Assembly: GCA_016715285.1 (NCBI GenBank)
Contig: JADKAO010000003.1
Location: forward strand, 1 to 64,000
DNA: 64,000 nucleotides
Direction: 5' to 3'
DNA from: Actinomycetales bacterium
GTDB lineage: Bacteria > Actinomycetota > Actinomycetes > Actinomycetales > Dermatophilaceae
The position numbers and the translations under genes were made by a program. Positions 27,450-35,474 of the stretch are shown here, piece by piece. Position 1 is the stretch's first letter. Every line of letters starts with the position of its first letter. The notes beneath the pieces were generated by a model. It ran no database searches and was not told where the DNA came from. It saw nothing but the letters and a program-made list of their open reading frames with translations.

Positions 27450-28253
27450 ATGCCAACCCCGACAAAGGGTCCCCGCCTCGGTGGCGGGCCGGCACACGAG
27501 CGGCTCATGCTGGCGGGTCTCGCCACGTCGCTGTTCGAGCACGACCGCATCACCACCACGGAAGCCAAGGGCAAGCGCCTGCGTCCGCTCGCCGAGCGCA
27601 TGGTGACCTTCGCCAAGCGTGGCGACCTCGCCGCGCGTCGCCGCGTCCTCACGGTCGTGCGCGACAAGGGCGTCGTGCACCGTCTCTTCACCGAGATTGC
27701 GCCCGACATGGCCGAGCGTGAGGGTGGCTACACCCGCATCACCAAGATCGCCCCCCGCAAGGGCGACAACGCCCCGATGGTCGTCATCGAGCTCGTCCGC
27801 GAGCGCGTGTCGGCCAAGAAGGCGACCGTCAAGGAGGCTGAGGCTGCGACCAAGCGGGCCGCTGCCGACAAGGCCGCCAAGTCGAAGAAGGACGCCAAGC
27901 CTGTTGTGGCCGAGGAGGCGGCGGTTGAGTCTGACGAGCTGACCCTCGACGACTCGGCTGACGCGACTGACGCTCCGGCGACCGAGGCCGCTGGCCTGGT
28001 TGGCGACGCTAATGGTGCGGACGCTGCTGAGGGTGCTGCTGCGGCTGCTGAGCTGCCCGCCGGCGCCGTGGCTCCGCTCGAAGACGGCTCGGCCCCTGAG
28101 GGGTACACCGTCAAGGGCAACGCCGACTCGGGTCTCTACCACGAGGAGGGCGGCCGCTGGTATGACGCGACCGTCGCCGAGTTCTGGTTCAAGACCGCCG
28201 AAGACGCCGAGGCCGCTGGCTTCAAGAAGGCCGGCTCGAAGTCCGAGGACTGA
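27450..28253 (+). CDS. rplQ: 50S ribosomal protein L17 with a long C-terminal extension
   Basis: Residues 1-120 are L17 (MPTPTKGPRLGGGPAHERLM, LFTEIAPDMAEREGGYTRI). The protein is 267 residues, about twice the bacterial norm. After an alanine/acidic linker (about 120-210) there is a compact C-terminal domain, GYTVKGNADSGLYH, WYDATVAEFWFKTAEDAEAA, resembling the small domain called sunset in some actinobacterial secreted proteins and ribosomal-protein tails. Its role in L17 is unknown. It closes the alpha operon and is followed by a strong terminator. Confidence 0.95.
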   Translation: MPTPTKGPRLGGGPAHERLMLAGLATSLFEHDRITTTEAKGKRLRPLAERMVTFAKRGDLAARRRVLTVVRDKGVVHRLFTEIAPDMAEREGGYTRITKIAPRKGDNAPMVVIELVRERVSAKKATVKEAEAATKRAAADKAAKSKKDAKPVVAEEAAVESDELTLDDSADATDAPATEAAGLVGDANGADAAEGAAAAAELPAGAVAPLEDGSAPEGYTVKGNADSGLYHEEGGRWYDATVAEFWFKTAEDAEAAGFKKAGSKSED

Positions 28254-28297
28254 GCCTCACCACGTCTGATCGGTCTGACCCGGTCACTGCGTGACCT

Positions 28298-28340
28298 CGA
28301 AGGTCCCCCAGGAGCCCAGCTCCCGGGGGACCTTCGCTTT
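28298..28340 (+). terminator. Terminator at the end of the S10-spc-alpha gene block
   Basis: CGAAGGTCCCCC at 28298-28309 pairs perfectly with GGGGGACCTTCG at 28325-28336, and an inner GGAG/CTCC extends the stem. CTTTCCCC follows. It lies 45 bases after the rplQ stop. Confidence 0.88.
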
Positions 28341-28346
28341 CCCCAA

Positions 28347-28451
28347 TCGATACCCGAGCACGACGCTGGGATGGGTGTCCAGTATCGAATGCGTCAGCGC
28401 TTGTGCGATTCGATACCTGCGGGCCGCGCGCGGCTGGGTGTCGGGTATCGA
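28347..28451 (+). repeat. Two 42-bp palindrome-ended repeats upstream of truA
   Basis: Copies at 28347-28388 and 28410-28451 are the same length and share their ends: each starts TCGATACC and ends GTATCGA, and both contain GGGTGTC near the right end, while the centre differs. The start-to-start distance is 63 bases. The outer ends also form a 13-base perfect inverted repeat, AATCGATACCCGA (28345) and TCGGGTATCGATT. They could be operator sites, a small duplicated element, or transcript hairpins in the truA leader. Confidence 0.7.
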
Positions 28452-28508
28452 TTCGGGGTGCGACCGGGGCGTGCGACAGGGGGCGAAACAGTGGGCGAGA
28501 ATAGGCAA

Positions 28509-29351
28509 ATGTCCACTGTCCGGCTGCGGCTCGATCTGGCCTATGACGGCACGGACTTCTCGGGGTGGGCGGCGCAGCCGGGGCGGCGGACCGTCGAGGG
28601 GGTTCTTGGCGCCGCCCTCACGACGCTGCTCCGCGCAGAGGATCCGATCCGCCTGACTGTCGCCGGTCGCACCGACGCTGGCGTCCACGCCCGCGGTCAG
28701 GTCGCGCACCTGGACGTCGACGAGACGGCATACCTCGCGCTCCCGGGGCGCTCGGACCGCAGCCCCGAGCAGGCCGCGCTCACTCGCCTCGCCGGGATCC
28801 TCCCCCCTGACGTCGTGGTCAATCGGGTATGCCGTGCGCCGTCCGGCTTCGACGCGCGCTTCGCCGCCCTCTCGCGGCGCTACCGCTACCGGATCGCCGA
28901 CGCCGGCGCGACGCGTGACCCGCTCCGCCGACGGGACACGGTGTGGCTCAAGGACTCGCTCGATGTCGCAGCGATGAACGCCGCGTCAGCGCCTCTTGTG
29001 GGGCTGCGGGACTTTGCGGCCTTCTGCAAGCGGCGCGAGGGGGCGACGACGGTGCGGACGCTGGTGGAGTTCAGCTGGGCCCGAGCTCGTGACGGGGTGA
29101 TCGAGGGGACCGTCATCGCCGACGCCTTCTGTCACTCGATGGTGCGGGCGCTCGTCGGCTCGGTCGTGCCGGTGGGCGCTGGTCGTCAGCGGATCGATTG
29201 GCCCGGCGAGATCCAAGCTGCCGCCGCCCGTGACCCGCACGTCAAGGTCATGCCCGCTCACGGACTGTCCCTTGAAGAAGTCCGCTATCCGCCCGACGAC
29301 CTCCTCGCCGCCCGTTCCCTGCAAGCGCGATCACGCCGGGAGCGTCCGTGA
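28509..29351 (+). CDS. truA: tRNA pseudouridine synthase A
   Basis: The 280-residue protein begins MSTVRLRLDLAYDGTDFSGW and contains the catalytic Asp in VAGRTDAGVHARGQ; later SFDARF-type GFDARFAALSRRYRYRI and FCHSMVRALVGSVVPVG are family blocks. TruA modifies uridines 38-40 of tRNA anticodon stems. The ATG at 28509 is preferred; codons upstream in frame encode the repeat region. It sits directly after the ribosomal-protein block, the usual actinobacterial place. Confidence 0.95.
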   Translation: MSTVRLRLDLAYDGTDFSGWAAQPGRRTVEGVLGAALTTLLRAEDPIRLTVAGRTDAGVHARGQVAHLDVDETAYLALPGRSDRSPEQAALTRLAGILPPDVVVNRVCRAPSGFDARFAALSRRYRYRIADAGATRDPLRRRDTVWLKDSLDVAAMNAASAPLVGLRDFAAFCKRREGATTVRTLVEFSWARARDGVIEGTVIADAFCHSMVRALVGSVVPVGAGRQRIDWPGEIQAAAARDPHVKVMPAHGLSLEEVRYPPDDLLAARSLQARSRRERP

Positions 29352-29572
29352 TGCCTCATGTCAAGATGCCCGCGAAAGGTGGTCCATGCCTCAGATAGGG
29401 ACTGCCCGTGAGAGTGTCTGGTCTGCTGGTTTTGGTGCGGATGCCTTGGTGGATGTCGGGTAGGGCGCAGGGGAAGCTGGCCAGGTAGAGCTGGTCGGTC
29501 TTGTTCTTGGCTAGCACGAGCAGGCGCCGCGTGGCTTCTTCCCGGGGAGTAAACGTGAGTCAAGCCGCTGTC
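29352..29572 (-). other. Gap with an unrecognised reverse-strand coding remnant
   Basis: No intact gene. On the reverse strand one frame from about 29560 to 29360 reads REEATRRLLVLAKNKTDQL, then YLASFPCALPDIHQGIRTK, without a stop, and looks like protein-coding sequence, but there is no start and I do not recognise the family. It may be the leftover of a gene lost when the toxin-antitoxin pair arrived. Confidence 0.3.
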
Positions 29573-29608
29573 TTGACAGCAGACTTCCCGCGCATCATGA
29601 TGCCTACA
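29573..29608 (+). promoter_or_regulatory. Promoter and autoregulatory palindrome of the VapBC-like operon
   Basis: TTGACA at 29573-29578 and CATGAT at 29596-29601, with a 17-base spacer, place the transcription start at about 29608, the A of the antitoxin ATG, so the mRNA may be leaderless. A perfect 12-base palindrome GCATCATGATGC at 29592-29603 covers the -10. Such palindromes are where VapB antitoxins usually bind to repress their own operon. Confidence 0.6.
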
Positions 29609-29859
29609 TGCGCACCACGCTGACGCTTGATGACGACGTGCTTCGGCTGATCCAGGACGCCGTCCATCGCGAGCGTCGCAGCATGAAGGACGTTGTCAAC
29701 GACGCCTTGCGTTGCGCCCTACGCGAGCCGACCTCGACGGAGTTTGTTGCGCGAGTGCATCACTCTGCCCTAAGCCCCGGGGTTGACCCACGACGACTTA
29801 ACGCACTGGTCGACGAGCTGCTCGACGACGACGCTGTTGCGGTGATGAGGCGGGCGTGA
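29608..29859 (+). CDS. VapB-type antitoxin
   Basis: The 83-residue protein begins MRTTLTLDDDVLRLIQDAVH, a short N-terminal ribbon-helix-helix-like DNA-binding region typical of VapB antitoxins, followed by a variable toxin-binding tail. It overlaps the PIN toxin gene by four bases (GTGA). It should neutralise the toxin and repress the operon. No Shine-Dalgarno is visible, in line with a leaderless transcript. Confidence 0.82.
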   Translation: MRTTLTLDDDVLRLIQDAVHRERRSMKDVVNDALRCALREPTSTEFVARVHHSALSPGVDPRRLNALVDELLDDDAVAVMRRA

Positions 29860-30290
29860 CGCTCCTCATCCCCGATGTCAACATCCTCATGTATGCCGTC
29901 TCGACCGCATTCCGCGAACATCCCCGCGCTCACGCGTGGTGGCAAGAGTCGTTGTCCAATGGCGCACCCATCGGCTTGACCCCACCCACGGTTTTCGGTT
30001 TTCTCAGACTGTCTACTTCCCGACGTGTATTTGAACCGCCGATGTCGGTCAACGAGGCCGCCAGCTTCATTGGTGAGTGGCTCGGACAATCAGCTGTCGA
30101 GTATCTACGCCCCGGACGGCGTCACCTGGAACTCACTCTGGGACTTTTGGCAGAGGTCGGTGTCGCGGGCAACCTCACGACTGACGCCCAGATTGCTGCG
30201 CATGCGCTTGAGCGAGACGGCGTCGTGGTGACACACGACACCGACTTTGGGAGGTTTCCCGGCGTGCGTGTGCTCGACCCACTCCAGTAG
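29856..30290 (+). CDS. VapC-type PIN domain toxin (ribonuclease)
   Basis: The 144-residue protein begins MTLLIPDVNILMYAVSTAFR and has the PIN-domain acidic residues: Asp7 in LIPDVN, a Glu in the middle, Asp in TTDAQIAAHA and Asp in THDTDFGRFPG. VapC toxins cleave tRNA or rRNA; the target here is not predictable. It forms a two-gene module with the preceding antitoxin, placed between truA and an ABC-F gene, and is probably a mobile accessory insertion. Confidence 0.88.
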   Translation: MTLLIPDVNILMYAVSTAFREHPRAHAWWQESLSNGAPIGLTPPTVFGFLRLSTSRRVFEPPMSVNEAASFIGEWLGQSAVEYLRPGRRHLELTLGLLAEVGVAGNLTTDAQIAAHALERDGVVVTHDTDFGRFPGVRVLDPLQ

Positions 30291-30331
30291 GTCAAGCGCG
30301 AAGAACGCTGCATGAGCGAGGATGTTTGATT

Positions 30332-32041
30332 GTGGGTCACGTCGATGTCAACCAGGTGAGCTTCGATCTCCCCGACGGGCGCCCGCTACTGCGCGAGGTG
30401 AGCCTGCGGGTGGGGGAGGGCGCCAAGGTCGCGCTGATCGGTCCCAATGGGACTGGCAAGACAACGCTCAGCCGCATCATCAGCGGCGACCTCTCGGCTC
30501 ACGGAGGCGCGGTCACGCGCTCCGGCGGGCTCGGCGTCATGCGGCAATTCATCGGCTCAGTGCGCGACGAGTCGACCGTCCGCGACCTCCTTGTGTCGGT
30601 CGCGCCGGACAAGATCCGTTCTGCCGCACATGAAATCGACCGCACCGAGATGCTCGTCATGGAGTACGACCGCGAGGCCGACCAACTCGCCTATGCCCAG
30701 GCGCTCGTCGATTGGGGCGACGTGGGCGGCTACGACTACGAGACCTTGTGGGACACGTGCACCGTCGCGGCGCTCGGCATACCCTATGAGCGCGCCCAAT
30801 ACCGTTCTGTCACAACGCTTTCAGGAGGTGAGCAGAAGCGCCTCGTCCTCGAGGCCCTCCTCCGCGGCCCCGATGAGGTGCTCCTGCTCGACGAACCCGA
30901 CAACTACCTCGACGTCCCCGGCAAGCGATGGCTCGAGCGCGCCCTGCAGGAGAGTCCCAAGACAGTCCTGTTCATCTCCCACGACCGCGAGTTGCTGGCC
31001 CAGTCGGCAACCAGGATCGCCACCCTTGAGCCGAGCGCCGCCGGCTCCACGATCTGGGTCCACCCCGGCACCTTCGCGACCTATGCCCAAGCCCGCATCG
31101 ACCGCAACGCCCGCCTCGAAGAGTTGCGCGCCCGCTGGGACGAAGAACACGCCAAGCTCAAGGCGCTCGTCCTCATGTACCGCACCAAGGCGGCCTACAA
31201 CTCGGACATGGCCGCGCGCCTGCAAGCCGCCGAGACCCGACTGCGCCGCTTTGTCGAAGCCGGACCACCGGAAGCAGTCCCCATCACCCAACGGCTACGG
31301 ATGCGCCTGACCGGCGGTCGCACCGCCAAGCGTGCCGTCGTCTGCGAGCGGCTCGAACTCGCTGCAGGACAAGGTGATTCCGTCCTCATGCAGCCCTTCG
31401 GAGTCGAGATCTGGTTCGGCGAACGGGTCGCCGTCCTCGGCTCCAATGGCTCGGGCAAGTCCCACTTCCTGCGCCTGCTCGCCGCGGGCGGGAGCGACCC
31501 CGACCTCGAACACCAACCAGTTGGCGACGGCGCGGGCGCGGCACCGGAGCCGGTACGGCATACCGGGTCGGCGCGGTTGGGGTCGCGAGTGCGACCCGGA
31601 TGGTTCGCGCAGACCCATCACCAGCCCGGGCTCCTCGGCCGCACCCTGCTCGACGTCCTGCACCGCGGCGACGATCACCGCGACGGTATGCCGCGTGAGG
31701 TCGCCTCCCGCGCGCTCGACCGCTACGGCCTCGCGCGCGCTGCCGAACAGACCTTTGAGTCCCTCTCGGGTGGGCAACAGGCGCGTTTCCAGATCCTCCT
31801 GCTGGAACTCTCCGGAGCGACCCTGCTCCTGCTCGACGAACCTACCGACAACCTCGACCTCGACTCAGCCGAGGCCCTGGAAGCCGCGCTCGACGCCTTC
31901 GAGGGGACCGTGGTCGCGGTGACCCACGACCGGTGGTTCGCGAGGTCCTTCGACCGGTTCCTCGTCTTCAGGGCCGACGGCCGCGTGGTCGAGTCCGACG
32001 AGCCGATCTGGGACGAAGGACGAGTCCAGCGAGCCCGGTGA
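30332..32041 (+). CDS. ABC-F family ATP-binding protein
   Basis: The 569-residue protein has two ABC domains and no membrane segment. Domain 1: Walker A GPNGTGKTT, signature LSGGEQKR, Walker B LLLDEPDNYLD. Domain 2: GSNGSGKSH, LSGGQQAR, LLLLDEPTDNLD. The linker between them (about 240-310) is helical and charged, as in ABC-F factors that act on the ribosome; some confer antibiotic resistance, others are housekeeping. Which one this is cannot be told. GTG 30332 is preferred over TTG 30326 because GAGCGAGGA lies upstream at a suitable distance. Confidence 0.9.
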   Translation: MGHVDVNQVSFDLPDGRPLLREVSLRVGEGAKVALIGPNGTGKTTLSRIISGDLSAHGGAVTRSGGLGVMRQFIGSVRDESTVRDLLVSVAPDKIRSAAHEIDRTEMLVMEYDREADQLAYAQALVDWGDVGGYDYETLWDTCTVAALGIPYERAQYRSVTTLSGGEQKRLVLEALLRGPDEVLLLDEPDNYLDVPGKRWLERALQESPKTVLFISHDRELLAQSATRIATLEPSAAGSTIWVHPGTFATYAQARIDRNARLEELRARWDEEHAKLKALVLMYRTKAAYNSDMAARLQAAETRLRRFVEAGPPEAVPITQRLRMRLTGGRTAKRAVVCERLELAAGQGDSVLMQPFGVEIWFGERVAVLGSNGSGKSHFLRLLAAGGSDPDLEHQPVGDGAGAAPEPVRHTGSARLGSRVRPGWFAQTHHQPGLLGRTLLDVLHRGDDHRDGMPREVASRALDRYGLARAAEQTFESLSGGQQARFQILLLELSGATLLLLDEPTDNLDLDSAEALEAALDAFEGTVVAVTHDRWFARSFDRFLVFRADGRVVESDEPIWDEGRVQRAR

Positions 32042-32087
32042 GATCGGCGCCCAGGGGCAGGCAGGCCGCCGACGTCGGGCGATTCAT

Positions 32088-33233
32088 CTAAGGCTTGTTG
32101 GTGCGCCCGAAGATCGGCTGGAGTTGCGTAGGCCCATTGGCGGGCGAACCGACGGCGGTGAAGGCCGCCGATGATCCTGACACGGCCGAGGTCGCCCCGG
32201 TCGTGAGACATGAATCGGCAAGGGACACTCCAGATCCGGCGTCGAGGGAGATTCCCGGTGTCGACACCTGAACGCCAGCGTTCACCACCGCTTTCGTCGA
32301 ACGGTCGCGGAGGTCCAGCACGGCATACCGGCCAGGCTCGAGTTCGCGCTGGAACTGGACTACCCGTTGTCCATTAGCGCCCCAACACGCGACGAAGGTC
32401 GGCTTCCACTGGCTGGGAATAGACGAGACCGCGCGGACGGCATGGTCGATGGAACCCGCGACCGAGGCGAAGCCGCCAGCAGTGCGGTAGATCTGCCAGC
32501 CGAGGGGCTTTTCGGTGGCATAGACGGTGATCCCGAGGGCCGTCATGACGGGATCGGCCGAAAGCGTCGCCAGTGGCCCCGCTAGGCCGGGCGCGGGGAA
32601 ATCCGTGTCCCACCGCGGCTCATCGGCTGCTGGGACGGTGGTCTCCGACCCGGTGACCCCCGCACCCTCGGGCGGACGAGTGCTCAGCCCACCGGCGAGG
32701 CAGGTGGCAGCGAGTTCGACTGGCTTCTCGAATGCCCAATCCGTGTCCAAGTGGTGGGGAACGACCACGGTGATGCTGCTGGTGGACACCGTCGCCGTGG
32801 CGGCCGTATCCAGCGTGTCGCCCGGTCGGCGCAGGCGTGCAGAGACCTCAAAGGGCGGCTGCGAACAGGTGGCTCCCGTCAGCTGCCACCCCGCTGAGGT
32901 CGCTGCCGCGACTTCCTTCAGGACGATGATCAATGACAGGTTGGCTTGAGGGGCGGTCGCTTCCGGAGGCACGCTCGTGGCACGGCTCGCCACGGTTCGG
33001 AGGACCCCGTGCCGTGAAAGCGACAGGCCCTTGGTCTGGACATGCGCCACCAGGGTCATGTCTGGAGCCACCCACGGATCGCGCCAGACTGCCTGCGCTC
33101 GGGCCACATCCACGTCATTGGCGTACCACTCGCCGTACCGGGTGCCGCCTCCGAGCAGCACCGGGATGCACCCCGCGAGCGAGCTAGCGCTGAAGATCAG
33201 AACGGCGAGGGCCGCCATCCGGGTTCGTCGCAT
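32088..33233 (-). CDS. Predicted lipoprotein, copy 1 of a tandem pair
   Basis: The 381-residue protein starts MRRTRMAALAVLIFSASSLA and has the lipobox LAGC at about residue 22, so it should be a membrane-anchored lipoprotein. I do not recognise a domain. Conserved blocks shared with the neighbour are GGGTRYGEWYA, VARAQAVWRDPWVAP, HHLDTDWAFEKPV, DEPRWDTDFPAPGL and WKPTFVACWGANGQ, ending PIFGRTNKP. Reading frames upstream extend the frame to 33500, but the ATG at 33233 gives the signal peptide. The 60 bases before the start are also conserved with copy 2. No Shine-Dalgarno is seen, so it may be leaderless. Confidence 0.75.
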   Translation of the reverse strand: MRRTRMAALAVLIFSASSLAGCIPVLLGGGTRYGEWYANDVDVARAQAVWRDPWVAPDMTLVAHVQTKGLSLSRHGVLRTVASRATSVPPEATAPQANLSLIIVLKEVAAATSAGWQLTGATCSQPPFEVSARLRRPGDTLDTAATATVSTSSITVVVPHHLDTDWAFEKPVELAATCLAGGLSTRPPEGAGVTGSETTVPAADEPRWDTDFPAPGLAGPLATLSADPVMTALGITVYATEKPLGWQIYRTAGGFASVAGSIDHAVRAVSSIPSQWKPTFVACWGANGQRVVQFQRELEPGRYAVLDLRDRSTKAVVNAGVQVSTPGISLDAGSGVSLADSCLTTGATSAVSGSSAAFTAVGSPANGPTQLQPIFGRTNKP

Positions 33234-33372
33234 GGGAGAACCGTAGAGCCGATCACGCTGACAGAACCATCCGCTGTCGTACTCAGCGCGCAAACAGCGC
33301 GCGACCCACCATCGCCATGGCCCGCCTACGGGCTCACCCCGACCTGCGCCCCGCCCGGCATCGGTCGATGAC

Positions 33373-34524
33373 CTAAGGCTTATTGGTGCGCCCGAAGATC
33401 GGCTGAAGCTCGGACGGGCAAAAGGCCGGAGAGCCGAGCGCGGTGAAGGCGGCTTGGGATCCCCCAGTGGAGGCTCCAGTGCTGAGACAGGAGCCCTCAA
33501 GGGATACCTCGGAGCCGGCCTCCAACGAGATCCCAGGTGTGGACACCTGGACCAGACTCACCGTCTCCGTGTCGCTCGCCTTGGGCACCCGAAGGTCCAA
33601 CACGGCATACCGGCCGGGCTCGAGTTCGCGCTGGAACTGGACGATCTGTTGTCCTTCAGCGCCCCAACATGCCACGAACGTGGGCTTCCAGCTGCTCGGC
33701 GTGGACGTCACAGTGCTCACCGCACGCTGCAGCGGGTCCTTCACTCGCACGCCAGAGCCAGCGGCCTTGTATTCCTGCCAGACACGTTCGCCGGGGGCTT
33801 CAGGTGCAGTGACCGTGATTCCGAGAGTCTTCATCACGGGATCGGCGTTCAGCGCCGCGAGCGGTCCGGTCAGTGCGGGGGCCGGGAAAACCGTGTCCCA
33901 GCGCGGCTCGTCGGCCTCGGGGATCGTGGTTTCACGCCCAGTCACACCGACATCGGCCGGCGCCGTGGTGCTGGCTCCTCCCTGAAGGCACGTCTCGGAA
34001 AGGGCCACGGGCGGTTCAAATGTCCAGGTGCTGTCCAGGTGATAGGGCACATCGACGGTGATGCGAGTGGAGAAGACAGTGGCTGTGGCAGCGGAATGGA
34101 GCGTGCTGCCTGGTCGTCGCAGGCGTGCGGACAGGCCCGGGCCGGTGCTAGAGCAATCGGCACCTGTGAGCAACCAGCCCGCGGCGATTGCGGCAGCAAC
34201 TTCAGTGAGCACGATGCTCCGGGAAACGCCATCGCCTGTCTGCGGTCCCAGTGTGGGCGCGCTGGTATCGCGGCTGGCGACGGTGCGGAAGATGAGGTGC
34301 TGCCCATTCGACTGGTTCTTGGTGCGAACGTGCGCCACCGTTGACTGCCGTGGCGCCACCCACGGATCTCGCCAGACCGACTGCGCGCGCGCCACATCCA
34401 CGTCAGTGGCGTACCACTCGCCGTACCGCGTGCCACCGCCTCTGAGCGGCCCCGGGATGCACCCCGCGAGCGAGCTAGCGCTGAAGATCAGGACGGCGAG
34501 GGCCGCACTCCGGGTGCGTCGCAT
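33373..34524 (-). CDS. Predicted lipoprotein, copy 2 of a tandem pair
   Basis: The 383-residue protein is a clear paralog of the downstream gene, with near-identical signal peptide MRRTRSAALAVLIFSASSLA, lipobox LAGC, and shared blocks GGGTRYGEWYA, WRDPWVAP, DEPRWDTVFPAPALTGPLAAL and WKPTFVACWGAEGQQIVQFQ, ending with the same PIFGRTNKP. Function unknown; an extracytoplasmic location is inferred. The duplication includes the promoter-proximal region and the stop region, so it arose as a gene-plus-promoter tandem duplication. A third, damaged relative lies at 37965-38440. Confidence 0.75.
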   Translation of the reverse strand: MRRTRSAALAVLIFSASSLAGCIPGPLRGGGTRYGEWYATDVDVARAQSVWRDPWVAPRQSTVAHVRTKNQSNGQHLIFRTVASRDTSAPTLGPQTGDGVSRSIVLTEVAAAIAAGWLLTGADCSSTGPGLSARLRRPGSTLHSAATATVFSTRITVDVPYHLDSTWTFEPPVALSETCLQGGASTTAPADVGVTGRETTIPEADEPRWDTVFPAPALTGPLAALNADPVMKTLGITVTAPEAPGERVWQEYKAAGSGVRVKDPLQRAVSTVTSTPSSWKPTFVACWGAEGQQIVQFQRELEPGRYAVLDLRVPKASDTETVSLVQVSTPGISLEAGSEVSLEGSCLSTGASTGGSQAAFTALGSPAFCPSELQPIFGRTNKP

Positions 34525-34581
34525 GCGAGAACCGTATGGCCGAACCCGCGGACAGAACCATCCGCTGTCGTACTCAGCACG

Positions 34582-35244
34582 CTAACTCATCGGCGCGCGA
34601 TCGACATCGAGTGGGTGGGTGAGGGCATAGACCGCCACCCGCCGGGCTCGCGGATTGCCTTGTCCCACACGGCGATAGCTTGCGATCACCTCGGCGACCT
34701 CAGCGCGGAACGCCACGAGTTGCTCGCTCGTCACCAAGATGGTCCCGTCGGTCACGCCGGCTGCCTCCTGCCAGCGCTTCGGCCAGTCGCGGGAGGCGTC
34801 CAACCAGCGATCGCCTTGGTCCGCGACGTGAGCCAGGTAGTCGCGGTCCAGCCAAAGTTCCGCCTCACGCTCCTCGTCAGCAGCGGAGGCGCGAGAGCCG
34901 CGAGAGCTACCAGTGCCAGAGGGGTATGCCGTGTGCTCGGCCGGCGGGGACCACACCGCTGGCCGCTCGCGCGCCTCCCACCGACGCTGCCGGCCGGTGT
35001 TGCCGCCGGCATCGGCCACGAGGCCCGCCTCGGCGAGGATGCGCAGGTGATAGGACGTGGCGCCGGAGTTGGTGCCCAACGCCGCGGCGAGCCGGGTGGC
35101 AGTCGCCGGACCGCCGGTCCGCAAAAGCGCGTGCAGCCGAGAGCGCAGCGGGTGGGCGAGGGCAGCGAGAGGGTCACGCTGCGCGCTCGCCTCCGGTGGT
35201 TGCATGCACAGAATCTTTGCACAATCTCTTTGGATGCCGTGCAC
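34582..35244 (-). CDS. ArsR-like winged-helix transcriptional regulator
   Basis: The protein (220 residues from GTG 35244, 207 from ATG 35205) has a winged helix-turn-helix at the N-terminus: LAALAHPLRSRLHALLRTGG, ATRLAAALGTNSGATSYHL, LRILAEAGLVAD. The C-terminal 130 residues (WLDRDYLAHVADQGDRWLD) are typical of the helix-turn-helix domain proteins that sense unknown ligands. GTG 35244 has a GGGAG upstream, whereas ATG 35205 is directly preceded by a 13-base tandem repeat that may be its own operator. No target operon is adjacent. Confidence 0.8.
   Translation of the reverse strand: MHGIQRDCAKILCMQPPEASAQRDPLAALAHPLRSRLHALLRTGGPATATRLAAALGTNSGATSYHLRILAEAGLVADAGGNTGRQRRWEARERPAVWSPPAEHTAYPSGTGSSRGSRASAADEEREAELWLDRDYLAHVADQGDRWLDASRDWPKRWQEAAGVTDGTILVTSEQLVAFRAEVAEVIASYRRVGQGNPRARRVAVYALTHPLDVDRAPMS
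35205..35230 (-). promoter_or_regulatory. 13-bp tandem repeat at the regulator's start
   Basis: On the + strand TGCACAGAATCTT (35205-35217) is followed at once by TGCACAATCTCTT (35218-35230). If translation starts at 35205 this lies directly upstream and could be an autoregulatory site. If it starts at 35244 the repeat is inside the gene. Confidence 0.3.
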
Positions 35245-35318
35245 CCCGACTCCCAGCGCGCCTCACCCCGGCGACGTTTCCGCAGGTCAACGGCATACTC
35301 GACCTCAAATCACGCGGA

Positions 35319-35348
35319 TTGGGAGCCCGCGAGGCCGCCCCGTAGACT
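35319..35348 (+). promoter_or_regulatory. Candidate promoter for rplM-rpsI
   Basis: TTGGGA at 35319-35324 and TAGACT at 35343-35348, with an 18-base spacer, lie about 125 bases upstream of rplM. The region 35245-35474 otherwise holds two reverse GTATGCCG motifs (35290 and 35425) and no gene. Confidence 0.45.
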
Positions 35349-35474
35349 TGAGGACTGTTGTGCCATTGCTTCGGCCATGGGTCGCAGCTCTCCGGTCTGG
35401 CCCGTCACGCGGGTCGTGGCCACCCGGCATACCTCCATCTGAAGCTCCATGTGAACAAGGAAAGACGAGCTCTC

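Noticed and set aside
24675..28253. Riboswitches or tRNA genes among the operon gaps
   Set aside because: I looked in the larger gaps (17.73, 24.44, 26.16, 10.5 and 28.3 kb) and saw no cloverleaf or known riboswitch core.
29285..29563. 92-codon reverse frame beginning MTHVYSPGRSHAAP
   Set aside because: It overlaps truA and uses arginine/histidine-rich codons typical of shadows; another reverse frame looks more like real coding, so neither is called as a gene.
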